Source: Augochlora pura
Taxonomy: Eukaryota; Arthropoda; Insecta; Hymenoptera; Halictidae
Length of the DNA stretch: 64,000 nucleotides
Reading direction: 5' to 3'
Assembly: GCF_028453695.1 (NCBI RefSeq)
Contig: NC_135781.1
Location: 9,051,640-9,115,639 of the forward strand
Position 1 is the first letter of the stretch. Each line of letters begins with the position of its first letter. Made by a program: the position numbers and the translations under genes. Positions 35,202 through 47,800 of this stretch are shown piece after piece. The notes below the pieces were generated by a model that made no database searches, was not told where the DNA came from, and saw only the letters and a program-made list of their open reading frames with translations.

Positions 35202-38200
35202 CTTGCAGGAATACAAAATACTTATTTACAGATGGTTTCGTAAAGTAATAGTGGTAGATTCTTAAAAGGAATGTAGATATAGTAATAATAATATAATAAT
35301 AGTAAATCTTAATGTAGTAATCTAGATCAATTGTGAGCAAGAGCATCCTTCGGATCATCTTCAGAAATATTTCTCGTCGTTTACTTCTAAGCTGCTAATG
35401 TTGATGATATTAATTATTACTGGGACATTCCTTGTCAAAAGTATACGAGAATGCTTCTCACAATTTCTGACGACACCACTCGAACGTATAGTAACTTTAT
35501 GTAACGAGTATAAAAAAATACGATATATCAATATCTTTTTGTCGTACGGCTCGAATATCGAGCCCGACACAAAGAAACGGGTTCGTCGTTGAAACATCCG
35601 GCATGATCCACGGTGTGATCGCGTTGTGAACATCCCCGACAACAAAGAGAAAAACAGAAATCAACGACGTGACATGAAATGGCCCAATCGGTCTAGATGA
35701 ATGAAAGAAAGGGGAGGTAACGAAAACGTAAATACATAGTTCGTACAACTATAGATCACCACGGCAGACGATGCAACATATAAAAATAGCATTATTTTCT
35801 TTCATTGCTTTTGTTACAGTTTATTGAACTGTGAGCTATGTGAAATAATCTATTTTATATCCCTCGAGGCGAGGATACAATCGATTTTTAACCCGAACCC
35901 GGCGACATCCAGTTGAGGCAAAATCACCGACGATAAATAGTAAATAGTAAACGGAAGAAGTGACATTAGATTCTGGGCCCCGCAGCAGCTAATTTAGTTC
36001 TTGAACCGAGGCATCGTGTCGGCACTCTGCAGGGTCCAAGACACGTGACTCTCGGATTAGTTAACATTTGTAAGAGAAACCAATCGCCACCACGCCAAGA
36101 TCGTTTGCAAATAATTATCGGCGGGATAGAAGGAAAACAGCGTCTCTGAGAGGAAAAAGAAGGGCGTCCCAAGAATTCGATACCGAAACGATTCGTCACA
36201 ATATCAAAGAATCTGTTGCATAAAATGCATAGATTCTATGTACTTCTCGTCATAGCTGTGACCACTTCCAATATTACTACTAATAGTGAAATGAATGTTA
36301 TCGTAACGCGTGAAATCCATTTTCGATTCACAGAACCATAAGCAAAAACTCTATTCGATTGCTTGTTTCGGTTTCGATACTGGCTGCGGTTCTCTAGAGA
36401 ATACTTTGGGGTTCGTATAACAGACAACGAGCTCTTTGTTTCGAATTACCCGGAGGATCCCAAGTGAAGGAAGGAAAAAAAAAGTAAAGCGCTCTGCTGT
36501 TCGGGTTGTTTCGTGCACAGAATGCACGATTTAGGGAGGAGTCGCGACTGCTCGAGCGAATTTCGCGAGGCTGAAGAAGCGACCATGACGATGCACGTGC
36601 GTGGCTTTGAAACAGCGGATGTCGCCTTGCGAAACGACTCGATTTTGCATGGCGCGATATTTCTGAAAACAACGCAACGTTACGGCGCATCCGAACCGCT
36701 TGTTCGTTCGTTTCTTTCACGGCGCGTCGAAAGGCTTTTGCTTCCGGTAGTTGTTTTTGAAAATATTATAACAAAACAGCGTCACAAATGCGTCCCACGA
36801 GGGACAGTACAGAGGTTGATTTTGCAATTGTGCGACTAAAAACGGTGAGGACGTGGAAAAGGACATCTCGCAGCCGGGATTGTTGTATGTATAATCATGG
36901 ATTGTTCTGTGATAAACGGCGGACAAATGAAAATGAACGTGAATGGGAACGTGAGACTACGGGAGGTATTATATGGCAAAGTTTTAATAAAATATGTTAA
37001 CAGCGGTTATACACATTACACTGTACGAGAAATATAAAATAAACGGCACTAGCTGCTTAATAATTAGCACGTAAACCAATCAACTATAAATAATAATAAA
37101 AATAATCATGATGATCGTTAACATTACGACGATGTCTGGATGAATGGTTAAGTCGGGTAAAAGAAATGTACACCTTAAGTATAAAAAGATCTCGCGTTCG
37201 ATTACATAAACAGAAACTTATCTAAAAAGAGACGTATGCTCGGTACACGTGATTATGCGCGGACGACAGTATCCGCGTTTATGAATAATAAGAATAATTA
37301 AAACATAAGGAAAAGATAGAATAATTAAAGCACTCGGGTGCAACGCACGGATCAATGCATCGACTTACACGGCATAAACTCAATTAATATACATAACATT
37401 AAAATAAACATTTCTTTGGTCTCGTCGTTGCCTTTCTTTTTTTTCCTGGTCGTCACCGGTGCGAGTAAGAAAGAAAAGGAACGCTTCTCGTCTCGAGAAA
37501 TCTAATCCTCTGCGGGTGAAAGGTTTACAAAATAAACGAAATTCCACTGAGAGGAGGAGGGGGGTGTATTGGTCGGCGGGGAACGGGGTTGAAAGCGAAA
37601 GTGCAAATCGTATCGTACAAGCGCGACGAAATTGTCGTGTTTCATCTGTTGACTGCCGAAAACGTTGAAAAATTGATAAAGCAACAGATCATTGTATTTC
37701 TCCTTTTACCTTTCTCCTTTTGTACTTCACATTCTTGCGGCATTTGGATCGAAAGAATTTGCGACTGTTCGTAAATGCGCGCGCATTTCTCTGCTTTACA
37801 AGTTTCTTTTCTTTTTTTTTTTTTTGAACGTTTGGATGAAGCCGTACAGTCGCGAACCTCTTCAATTACATTGCTTATAGGTTCTCGTGGCAAATTAAAC
37901 TTTTCCATCACGTTTACGGAGTATTTATCGCGCGTTGCAACGCGATCGAAACCCCAAGTAGCTCAGAGGCGTCGAAGGGAATGAGAAACGCGATTAGTTG
38001 ATGGCTACGCTCGGAGTAAGAAGGGGGGGTTGGGGTTGTTGGCACACTGTCGTTATCGAAGGGTAAATTTTCTGCTGCGTTCGTTCCTCGAAAGAATTTC
38101 TCTCTCTTCACACACATACTCAATTGCTTTCTCTCGCTCTTACACACACGCACACTTACACGCACGTATTTTCTCACTCCCTGTCTCTCTTCTTTTCTAA

Positions 38201-38944
38201 ATTTCTCTGTTTCGCTAACGGAAGATCTTGTGCGAATGCTGTGTGATCTCCACGGGCTTCGTTTTCGCGGCCAACCGATCTTTAGCGCTACAGGTACATG
38301 CGAGAAATTCGGGATTGAATTTTAGCTAAACCGATACGGAGGCGAAAAACGCGTTTCAGTTATTCTTTAAAAGTCGAATATTAACAAACTGTTTGACCTA
38401 TCAACCAGCTGTCTCCCAGAACTCCGTCGCTCATTCAACCGCAATTCAAAAAGAGTTAATTAAGCTTGAATTAATCTGTTTCGATACATTCGTAATTCGC
38501 AACCGAGGGAATGGAAGAGTCGAAGACGAAAGACTTTCCTTTTCCAATTAATTAATGAGCTAGTTCTCCCCATGGGTGAATCGTGTCGGGTCTTCGTATA
38601 ACGGTCAGTTAAACGTTATTCCGGCAGCACCGGATTCTATCTGTCATCGAATGACAATGTTTTCCAGCTGATCATCGATTTCCGTATCGCGTCCGCGGCG
38701 ATTCAATCCTCTTGGGCAGCACGTGAGAGCGATCGCACGGAAAAAAAAACATCCCGGAAACAGCGACTGTTTTTCCTCCTCATTGTCTTTCGTACGGAAA
38801 TCTCGATAGTGTCTAGCTAAACGTTCGTAGGCTATCATACAAAGTAATGTACACTAAAAAGGGTGATTCGCTTGTTCGTAGTTCAAATCTCTAGAGTGAA
38901 ATATGTACACGGTTTCCATCGCCCCTGTTTCACCTTTCGACCAC

Positions 38945-38976
38945 CACACGCACACACGCACACACACACACACACA
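38945..38976. repeat. (CA)n microsatellite
   Basis: About 32 bp of CA with G interruptions at the start. Confidence 0.9.
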
Positions 38977-41072
38977 GTCCACTTGTGCACTCGTGAACAC
39001 CGGCGAAATCAACGATTCGACGAGTATCGGCCCGTTTCATTTTCGATCCGCCGCGATCGATCTGTTCGAGAAAACTCATCGGAGTAGTTTCGGGGCACCA
39101 AGTGAAATCGACCGCGTATAAAAAGGGGGCCTCTAAAGGGGGCACGTGCAAACGGATCGGTAAAAAGTAGTTATCAAACGGGAATAGTCGGCGGAATAGT
39201 GTTTCGGCTCGAAGTTGGCTCGACTCGGCCCGGTTCGGCGCGCGAAGTTTGCCAATTCGCCGCGCGATAGTATCCGGAATGTACTGCCGCCGTTCGCAAC
39301 GGAAACTTCTCGCATTGATCGCGTTACGAAAGTTCCTCTCGTTATATTTCTTCCGGATCGAGTTACGTTTTCATTCGGTTAATTTATTCTTCCTTGAAGC
39401 AGATATCCTCCACGTGGAGCGCTTCTTCGACGCCTGAAATTTTGGAATTAGTCCACGCGCTACTGAAATAATTTGCTCACCGTGGCTGGGAATTTCACGC
39501 AAATTTTCGTGTCGCGGGACGCGTCGCTTCAGTTCCTTGAATTTTCGAATTCGATGGACCGGTCAACGAGCGAGCGCGATAATGAAATTCTATTGTGTGC
39601 GGGTTAATTGTACTAATTTTGCGGAACGATTTGGTCAGACGGGTGCCGTGACTACGCGCGAAAGTAATGTTCCATTAAACGAGCGCTGCGAGTATAGAAA
39701 GACCAGCAGAAATAAAAGAACAAGTAAGATGATGGGGCAACGATGGTAATAACGAGTTAATAACGAGCCCTATTCGCTGTAACGCTATCCCACCGCGGAT
39801 ATCACGAACCTCCCTCATTATTATCGCGGACGTTCTGTCGTTCACTCGCTTCTTTCGTCGTTTCCCGCGAGTGTTCGTTTCGAGCGAAGTCACGCGACTA
39901 CTGTGCACCGACCAGCTCGCACAAGCGCGTAATTTTGTGTACGAATTGCCGGTCGGTATTGTGCAATTCCAACTATCAGTCGATTTCACGGATGCAGTCT
40001 TTATTTTGTTTGATTTTTCTTATTTCCAGCGGAGCAATCATTCGTGTATAATTTCCAAATGTGGATCGGTGCAGTCGCGGCGAGACTTTCACGACGAATC
40101 GGTGAGTAGTTCTCGAAGCTCGATCGCGGCGCGTTTATCAAAATTATTGGTCGAGATCGCTGCTTAAAAATAAAATAATGATACGGTTAATCGAATAACA
40201 GCAGTACGTTTGATGGTTGCGGAATCGATCGAAAAAGAAACTCGGAAGTCCGTCGAAGTCTGTAGATCCAACCGGAGAAAAGAGGGTGATTGGCACGAAC
40301 CAGCGCTCCGCGAAACGGACAATTTGCGATACTCGTTGCGGCAATAATCGTGGCTCTTGGATCGTCAAAGGTCTCGCGGTTCCACTCGCTTGAATTCCGC
40401 GAAAGAAGCTTAACATCGAGAAAAATATGGGGGTATATGCTATATATGTATCATTTCTATACATCTCCCAGTCGAATTCGAAACAGTTTTCATACTTAGT
40501 ACCGACGCCCGACCTTGTTCAACGTAGCTCCGCGATCACTCGCGACAAAGTATTCGTTTTCTAGAAATTCACTTTGCGTTTCACGAATCGGGATTGTTCG
40601 GGTTTGGTTTAGGAGCGTGTGGGAGCGAAACGATAGGCAAAAGGGGGCTCGATCGTTTTTAATAGAGCGCGACCGCGTTATCCGATTCGCGCAGCGTGAT
40701 TTACGTGCTCCTCGGCGATAGGATAGATTCCTTCTATTTTTTCGTTGCTTGTTTCCTTTCGTTTTGCGTTTTACGATCTAAGCCCCAGCGTCGAAACGTT
40801 ATTTACACTGGGAACAATGCCGCGGCACGTCCCATTGAAACGCGACTATGATTCTTCCAGTTGTTTCCAGGCCACCCTCGCGCCAGGGCACGTCGATTAA
40901 ATCACTGAACGCAGCCGGTCGTGTCGCGTCCGCGAATAAAAACGACTGAATCGACGGATAAATTTTGCGAAATAGTTTGTAATAGGCCATAATCCCTAGT
41001 CGTAAAAGTATGAAATGTATCAACAAATTTGAAAAACTTCCCTCGCTCACCCTGTTAGGCAATATTTTTTCA

Positions 41073-41148
41073 CTTTCTCTCTGTCTCTTTCTCTCTCTCA
41101 CTCTTTCTCTCTCTCTCTCTCTCGCTCTCTCTCTCTCTTTGTCTCTTT
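41073..41148. repeat. (CT)n microsatellite
   Basis: About 76 bp of nearly pure CT with a few TT and G interruptions. It creates spurious Ser/Leu and Arg/Glu open frames on the two strands. Confidence 0.9.
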
Positions 41149-41899
41149 TACTTCCGTTTTCCAATTCGCGCACTCGCGCAACAACGGGAACGTACGATCG
41201 TTCGCTAAAGGACTCGTTAGATTGCCTAAAAATGTCGCGTTTTACAACACAGCGTGACCGAGCCGCGGGTGCCGAACTTCCTCGTGTGCACGAGACCGAT
41301 CGCGAGCGTACATCGCGCGGATAAACTTTCAATGAAAACAACGATCCCGGTAATTGCACGAAATGAAATGATTGCACTATAGAAAAATAAACTATTCGAT
41401 GATATACACCGTTATATGCTCCTCCGGACGATGTTCCTCGAGCAACGCGAGGAACAGCGCCGCGTGAAGAGGATTTACGTTCCGCTCGGTCTCGGAGGAT
41501 AGCCCGACGCCCGGCTCTCGTTCCTTTCCTTGACTAAAGGCGAAGAAATCGATATAATTTAATTAATAATTGACAGATAACCAATTAATACGTATAGGAT
41601 GGCCGCGCGGCAAGAAGGCGTAAATTCCTAAGATTCAAACGACATAAACTTTTCTAATTTTAACATCGCCCCGGGCCATCCAGTACATTGATTGTAATTA
41701 CTTCCCGCAGTATACTTCGTTAACCTACTATCTTTATAATAGAAATCATGTGTCTGTATGTATAAGATTTCTCTCTTTCTTCTCGTTCGGCATAGCCTCG
41801 TACCGTAAAATGTTGTATACTCGCACCCTCTTCGGAATACAACTATAGGCGAGCAGCAACAGTTACGCCGCCGGTGTGTGTGTACGTGTATCCGTGTTA

Positions 41900-41924
41900 T
41901 GTGTGTGTGTGTGTGTGTGTGTGT
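41900..41924. repeat. (GT)n microsatellite
   Basis: Twelve GT repeats, read as CA on the kirre strand. Confidence 0.9.
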
Positions 41925-42139
41925 CGCGTGTATGCATGTGAATCGTGTGTTCCTCTTGTTCGTGAGTCTGTACAGTTCCGTCAAGCAAATTACACATTTA
42001 CATGTCACGCGTTCGTGCACGTACGCGCGCCCTTTTGAATTTCAATTCCCGCGTTTAGGCGCCCGCACGCGCACTCGTCTCCGTTTGCGCGCTTCGAATG
42101 AGATTCTTGAAAAACACTCCCCATCACATACGCTCTCCT

Positions 42140-42142
<3 letters not shown>

Positions 42143-42179
<37 letters not shown>

Positions 42180-42194
42180 TCTCTCTCGCTCTCG
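42143..42194. repeat. (CT)n microsatellite
   Basis: About 50 bp of CT with two short interruptions. Confidence 0.9.
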
Positions 42195-43567
42195 CAGTCA
42201 GTCGCACAAGCATACAAACTTTCTTTCTTCTTAAATAGTTAACAGTAACATCAGCATGAACATTGTACAGAGTGATGGATGTACAATAAGCCGGACTTCC
42301 GGCGGACAGTTCCCGGCGCCGGAAACGGCGCTCCGTCGACGAGGTTGCGCGATGTCGCGGCTCCCGAGAACGATCGGGCCGAGCAACGTCGAAATCGAAG
42401 ACGCTTACAAGTGTAATAATACTACTCTGCACGATCTCGCTCGGGCCTGATCGTTCCCCGCCGGTGCGACGCCGCGAACGAAGGAACTGATCGTTTCTTG
42501 ACGACTGGCTGCACTTACGCTCGATCGCGGAATGTGAGAACGGGTCCTCAATAGGAAGGAAGTATCGTAGCGAATACTGATTCTGTTTTTCCGATCTTCG
42601 AACGACCGGAGCGAACGTTTTCGGCGAGCGCTGTCCGCCCGGAGGAATTCACGTGTAGAGCCGGATATGCACAATAGTGTTCCTCCTTTTTGTTTTTGTC
42701 ATTTTTTTTTGTTCACAGTTACAAAACTAACTAAATCTTACGAGATACGGTGAGCAATAATTCCAGTTATGTACAGAAATTATGTTACAGACGTCACAAT
42801 ATAAAGATATCCTCTGGCAATACAAATGTATATTCGTTCTAGCCACGGAACGGCCATTGGCGACGAGCTCGCTGTCATCCGGTGGCCGTTCTCGCTCGTC
42901 GTTGACGCTGACACGCTCGCTCGAGTTCTCCTTTCGAGTTCGTTCCGTTGATCACCGATCCGCCGCGCGTGCAATGCGCTGTTTTATACTCTGCAGCCTT
43001 TTCCCTCGGAATCGTTTTTAATAATTGATAGGCTACCCTGTTTCGTTATCGTAATCAATGGTATTTGATCCTCGCTGAACTTAATCGCGACGTGAATCAG
43101 TGATGTCTCCGTTTTCATTTCAGTTCTTGTCTTTTTTCTTTTTTTTTTAGAATCGTCGCACTTGCTTAAATCCAGGATCGTTCCGTCGATCATCGAGGAG
43201 ACTGTCGATCGATCCCTTCAATCTTCCTCACCCGTGAACCACGAACGTCCCGAACGAACGTAAAGAAACGAACCGATTTACAATTCCGAGCAAAATCAGA
43301 ATAACTTAACAACGAGCGCAATCAAGCGAACACTTTTCGAATATTCTGCTTTCTCCTCGGATAACTTTCGCCTAAAACTTTCCTCGCTTCGATAATTCAT
43401 TATTTTTTTTTTTCTGTTATTTAGTTGTATCGTTATATAGTATATTTACAGGAAGCCGTTCTACTCGCGAACGAGCTTATTTCAATAGTGTTTTGCTCTC
43501 GTAGCGCCACCGAACTGTAGGCCCTATGTTCATATTGACAACAGGTGTATAATATATATTTATATTT

Positions 43568-43640
43568 ATATATATGCGTGTATATATATACATACACATA
43601 TACGTATTACATGTTCATATACATATACACGCATATATAT
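43568..43640. repeat. TA-rich perfect hairpin
   Basis: ATATATATGCGTGTATAT (43568-43585) and its exact reverse complement (43623-43640) form an 18-bp stem around a 37-nt loop rich in ATACATATAC. It lies in the candidate kirre 3' UTR. Confidence 0.75.
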
Positions 43641-44883
43641 GTATATATACCTAATCATTTTAGCTATCTATTTTACAAACGTCGGCCCGGCGAACGCGTG
43701 GATCGTTTGACAAGCACGCGTTCGCGCCTAATCGAATCGTCAGGCCGGAAGGAGACACGTGATCGCGCCGGGCCTTGTCGCGCGAGTCCCACGCGATCAT
43801 CGGCGATGTCGTTTGCTCTCTCTCTCTCGTTTAGTGCGCTTAATTGCGAATACTGCGCGAGATCTATAACTTCGTTTTTTTTTCCTACAAATAAAAAAAG
43901 GCAGCGCGACACAGTAACGTCGAAGTAGCAGCCGAGACGTTGGCGGTCCGCGGCGAGGCGACGACGCGATGTCGCGGATAACGCTCGACGTCGCCCCGGC
44001 CGGACGTCCGTCTCAATATCACATATTCAAAAAAGCGAAATACCCGACGAAGCTTGTTTGGCCGCGTGTTCCGCATCCAAAGAAAACACGCGAACACGCG
44101 TGCGTGCACACGCGTTTCTCCCCCGCAAAGTAGACCGCTACTTCGACCAACGACGATCCGCAACGAGACCCGATTTGGTTCGCTTCGATTTGATTCGATT
44201 TCATTCGATCTGATTCAATTCGATTCAATTCGATCCGACCCGATCCGGCTCTCGTTATTCTTCGTTACTTCGAGTGAACCGCTTTAAATGCTTATCGAGA
44301 TCTAAATTATGCGAATAAAAAGATTGTCGATACCGAGTGGTCTGTCCTCGTTCCGAAGAGCCCCTTCGATCTACGAACCTAACCACCGTCTGTTCATCCC
44401 GTCCCTCGAACATAGTCTTTCGTCGATATTTATTTTCTGCTACGCGTCGACTCGAAACTGTTGCGTACACCGACCGATCACGCGGCATCTGTCCTCTGGA
44501 TGTTATTCCCCACTGGTGTTCAGCCTCGGTGATCGACCAGCAGACGAATCAGGAAAACACAATGTTCCCATATCACGGTGGAGCCTTCATACTCTCGTTC
44601 AGTCTTCTTAAAATGGAGTGCCGCGCGTCGAACGCGGTCAATCGTTTCCGAAGAACTCGACCGGTACACCATTGCATTCGATACGCATGCTCGCCGGCTC
44701 CGTTCCACGAAATCAGCCACAGGATACTCTCTGACTTTGCTAGTCGAGCACCGTCTTCCCATATACGCTCCGTTGCCAGCAGGTGCGATCGGTGTTTCTC
44801 GTTTTTGCCGAACCTCGCCCGAGGTAGCGACCCTTATGTGTCATGAAGCAAGCTGTCTGGCGGGTTGTATAGCTCGTGGCTGT

Positions 44884-47800
44884 TCATTGAATAATCGCGG
44901 TATCAATTCCTGCGTAACCGGGAACGTGTCTGAATCCCTGTCGGCTGATGCTCGGCCGCTCGTGAATCCTGCTCGGCATCGTCTCCAGAATATTAAAACC
45001 TGTTCCGTAGGTTTTCCTTTTGGTCAACAGTTTCGTGGCGACGTCGAAGCCAGCGAACTCCACCAGCTCCAGCGACTCCTCCTCCCGCCTGCCGTACGAC
45101 CGCGACGCTAGGGGTCTCTCCCAAGGGGTTCGCTCGTGATGACGGTTCCGTCTTGCCGGGATCCATGTCTCGCTCGAGGGGTACAAGCGCGTAGCCGACG
45201 ACTCGCGAAGCGGTCGCTCGGCGTCGATCCGATGACGCTCCTCGACAAGCTGTTGATGATCTCGGCTGGCTCTCCTCAGTTGTCGGAGCACCAGCTCGAT
45301 GTACCTCAACGTCTCGCCGTTCTCCGCGATCCGTTGCGCTCGCACCCTCGGCCGATACTTTTTATCGTCGTCCTCTAACCCCAGTCCCGGCTCTCCCAGC
45401 AGTCGTTCGATCTCTGACGCCGTCATGGAAGTTCGTTGATCGACATCCTCGCTCTCCAGTTTATCCTCCCAACAGTCGTAGTAGCTGCTCGTGTTCGAGG
45501 GTAACGTCCCTCGCGGCTTCAACATATTCGAGCTCGAGCTCGCATAGTGAGTCTCTTCGAGGGGTTGGCGGTGTCCAAAGGCGGTGTTAATTAGGCCCGA
45601 ACGTCGACGGTTCTAGTTCGGATAGACCCCCTGGCCTCATACATGCGTCGCTAACGTCCCCACCGCCGAGGTGCGTTTCACTGTTGCGACGCCGCCGTTC
45701 GGGCCGCCCGTGATGTAGTGCGCCGACAATGGAGCCTGGAAACCATGGACATTGCGTGAAACTCGTGCACGATTATTTCACCGCGAAATTCGTTTCATCA
45801 AATTTGCATGATTCATCGAAGTATACGTTCCTTTGCTCGAATCGTTACGACGGAACCCGCGGTGAACTTAACGTTATCGAAAGCTTTGTGCCACGGTTAG
45901 CCAATTTAGACGATGTTATGTGTGGTTAATACCCTCCAGAACGGATCGCGAAACTTCCTATTATCCTCCTTCCTCTTGGTTAAGTATTTCGATCGACCGA
46001 TAAAGCGATACCAAAACGAGAAGCTGGTATCAAACGAACTGGCTGATCGAGCTGATTAGATCAACTCGGCGGAACGGCTATTCCCATAGGCAGAGATTTA
46101 TCGGAACTAGTTCAGGTGAGCGTAGGAATGCACCTGGGATGTCGCAACCGCGTCTCGGAATTTGACACACATTCACTGTCATTGTACTAACCTGCGGCCC
46201 AGCGCCGTTCAAGGTATTCAAGCTATTCATTCTCATTGCTTGCGTGTAGGGTGGTGGTGCTGGCGTCACTCCCGGCACCGCCGTGTGTGGCGCGTGTCTC
46301 AGCTGCTCCGCCGCTGACATTCTATTGTTCCAGGGAAAAGAAAAACGATCAGACATGTAATCGATCGCGACGGTAAGCAGGGCGAATCGATTTGTATCGC
46401 GAGATATATATGTCGCGATACTGGAATATTGCGGACGGAAATCGGCGAGCCGCACAATGGGGCGAAGTGACGAACGTGTGTCAAAATAAAAGAACTTTTC
46501 ATAGAAATGTGATCAAGCGGTGATCTATTTTTAACCCCTTGCACTATTACGTCTTTCATAGTTATGTTGTCGAGTAAATGTCCTCGTTTACTTTCATTCC
46601 CAGATTCCGATGACAGGGGATTGAAATTTCGTTTCGATTTAATGGAAATGATTAGCAGCCATATTTATCGAATCGTGCACGAAACGTTTTTCAAGAATCT
46701 GACTCGTTATTATAATGCAGGGGTTTAAGTAAAAGTTGAAATGGCGAAGAACGTGGGAAAAATAGAGAGAATTAGAATTAAAATAATTTAATTTTAACTT
46801 AATTTCATTGTAAATGTTATAATAATTTTGTATTTAGAACGCCGTATCTCAGCGCAGAATATAGCAGGGAAGCTCTAAAGCGTTGTCAGTTTGTGGCAAA
46901 ATAAACTTTTCACATAAATTAAACATAAGAAATTGAATTTTGGCCATGGAACATGTGACGCTGCATGGTGGACCGCTGCCGGTGTCGATCGTGCGGGCAT
47001 GGAATTACGCGCGCGCAGATTTGCTCGATTAATATTAAAACTCGCGCGAGGCCCGCATCCGAGGCAGCGTTATAAATATTCAAGACGGACGATTCATAAT
47101 TTACAGGGCGCTCGATTAATCCATAGAAACGATTGTACACGGGGCCCGGTAAATCCGTTGATCAATATGCCGTAAATATTGTAATGTTAACACGCCGCAT
47201 TTTATAATGTCGTCGACAGGGGCACCGTTCGTGCACCCGTTGTTCCAATATTGTCCGTTCCGTCGGACGTGTCCCGGTTCCACGGCCGATTCACGTAACG
47301 TCACGTTCCATTGTCTCTCTTTTTGCAGTCGTCCCGTGTCCTTCCACCGCTACGTGAAAGAGGGACGGACGGACGGGCTATAATCCAATCGTCTTCGGTA
47401 GAATTCGCGCGTTCCTTTGTGGGATTACCGTGTCAAAACACAATTACAGCTGGTCAAAGGTTCCTCTATTATAGCGTGTCGAACTAGATTGCAGACTCGG
47501 TGACAGAGGCGCGGCGCTGTTTCATCGAGACCGAGCTTCCTGGAAGTTTACCTGAGGTAGGGGTTCCCGTACGTTGCGGAGAAACGCGGGTCGATCGCGG
47601 GAGTTGCCTGCGGACTCGAGGTGCCCAGGTTCGCGGAACTCAGACCGATCTTCTTCGAGGCGAGGATCCCGCCCGATGGTATCCTGCTTAAGGATTCCCG
47701 CGACGCACCCACGCCTTGCGTTGTGGGCGGCATGTAATCGCGGGTGTAGTCTACGTACGGCACGTAACCGTTATTGTTACTGCCGTCCTGCAACAGGAAG

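Larger units (their letters stand above)
35076..44883 (-). other. Gene-free 9.8 kb, candidate extended 3' UTR of kirre
   Basis: No coding gene is recognisable. The stretch follows the kirre stop codon on the minus strand and ends against the PIG-M gene. Minus-strand AATAAA signals lie near (44429-44434) and far (35196-35201). Five Pumilio-type words TGTANATA occur on the minus strand (within 35223-35230, 38902-38909, 40800-40807, 42768-42775, 43443-43450). It also holds CA/GT, CT and TA microsatellites and an 18-bp hairpin at 43568-43640. Open frames in GC-rich parts (e.g. 40799-41377, 44337-44846) look like chance frames. Confidence 0.4.

Noticed and set aside
40799..41377. 192-codon open frame, minus strand
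   Set aside because: Its middle is an Arg-Glu repeat read from the CT microsatellite; the rest is unremarkable.
44337..44846. 169-codon open frame, plus strand
   Set aside because: Antisense to the proximal 3' flank of kirre, Ser/Arg-rich, and several other frames are open there too.
46531..46562. Third piggyBac-like end (TTAACCCCTTGCAC) in a kirre intron
   Set aside because: Only one end resembles the MITEs at 5.2 kb; I found no matching inverted partner or second TTAA.
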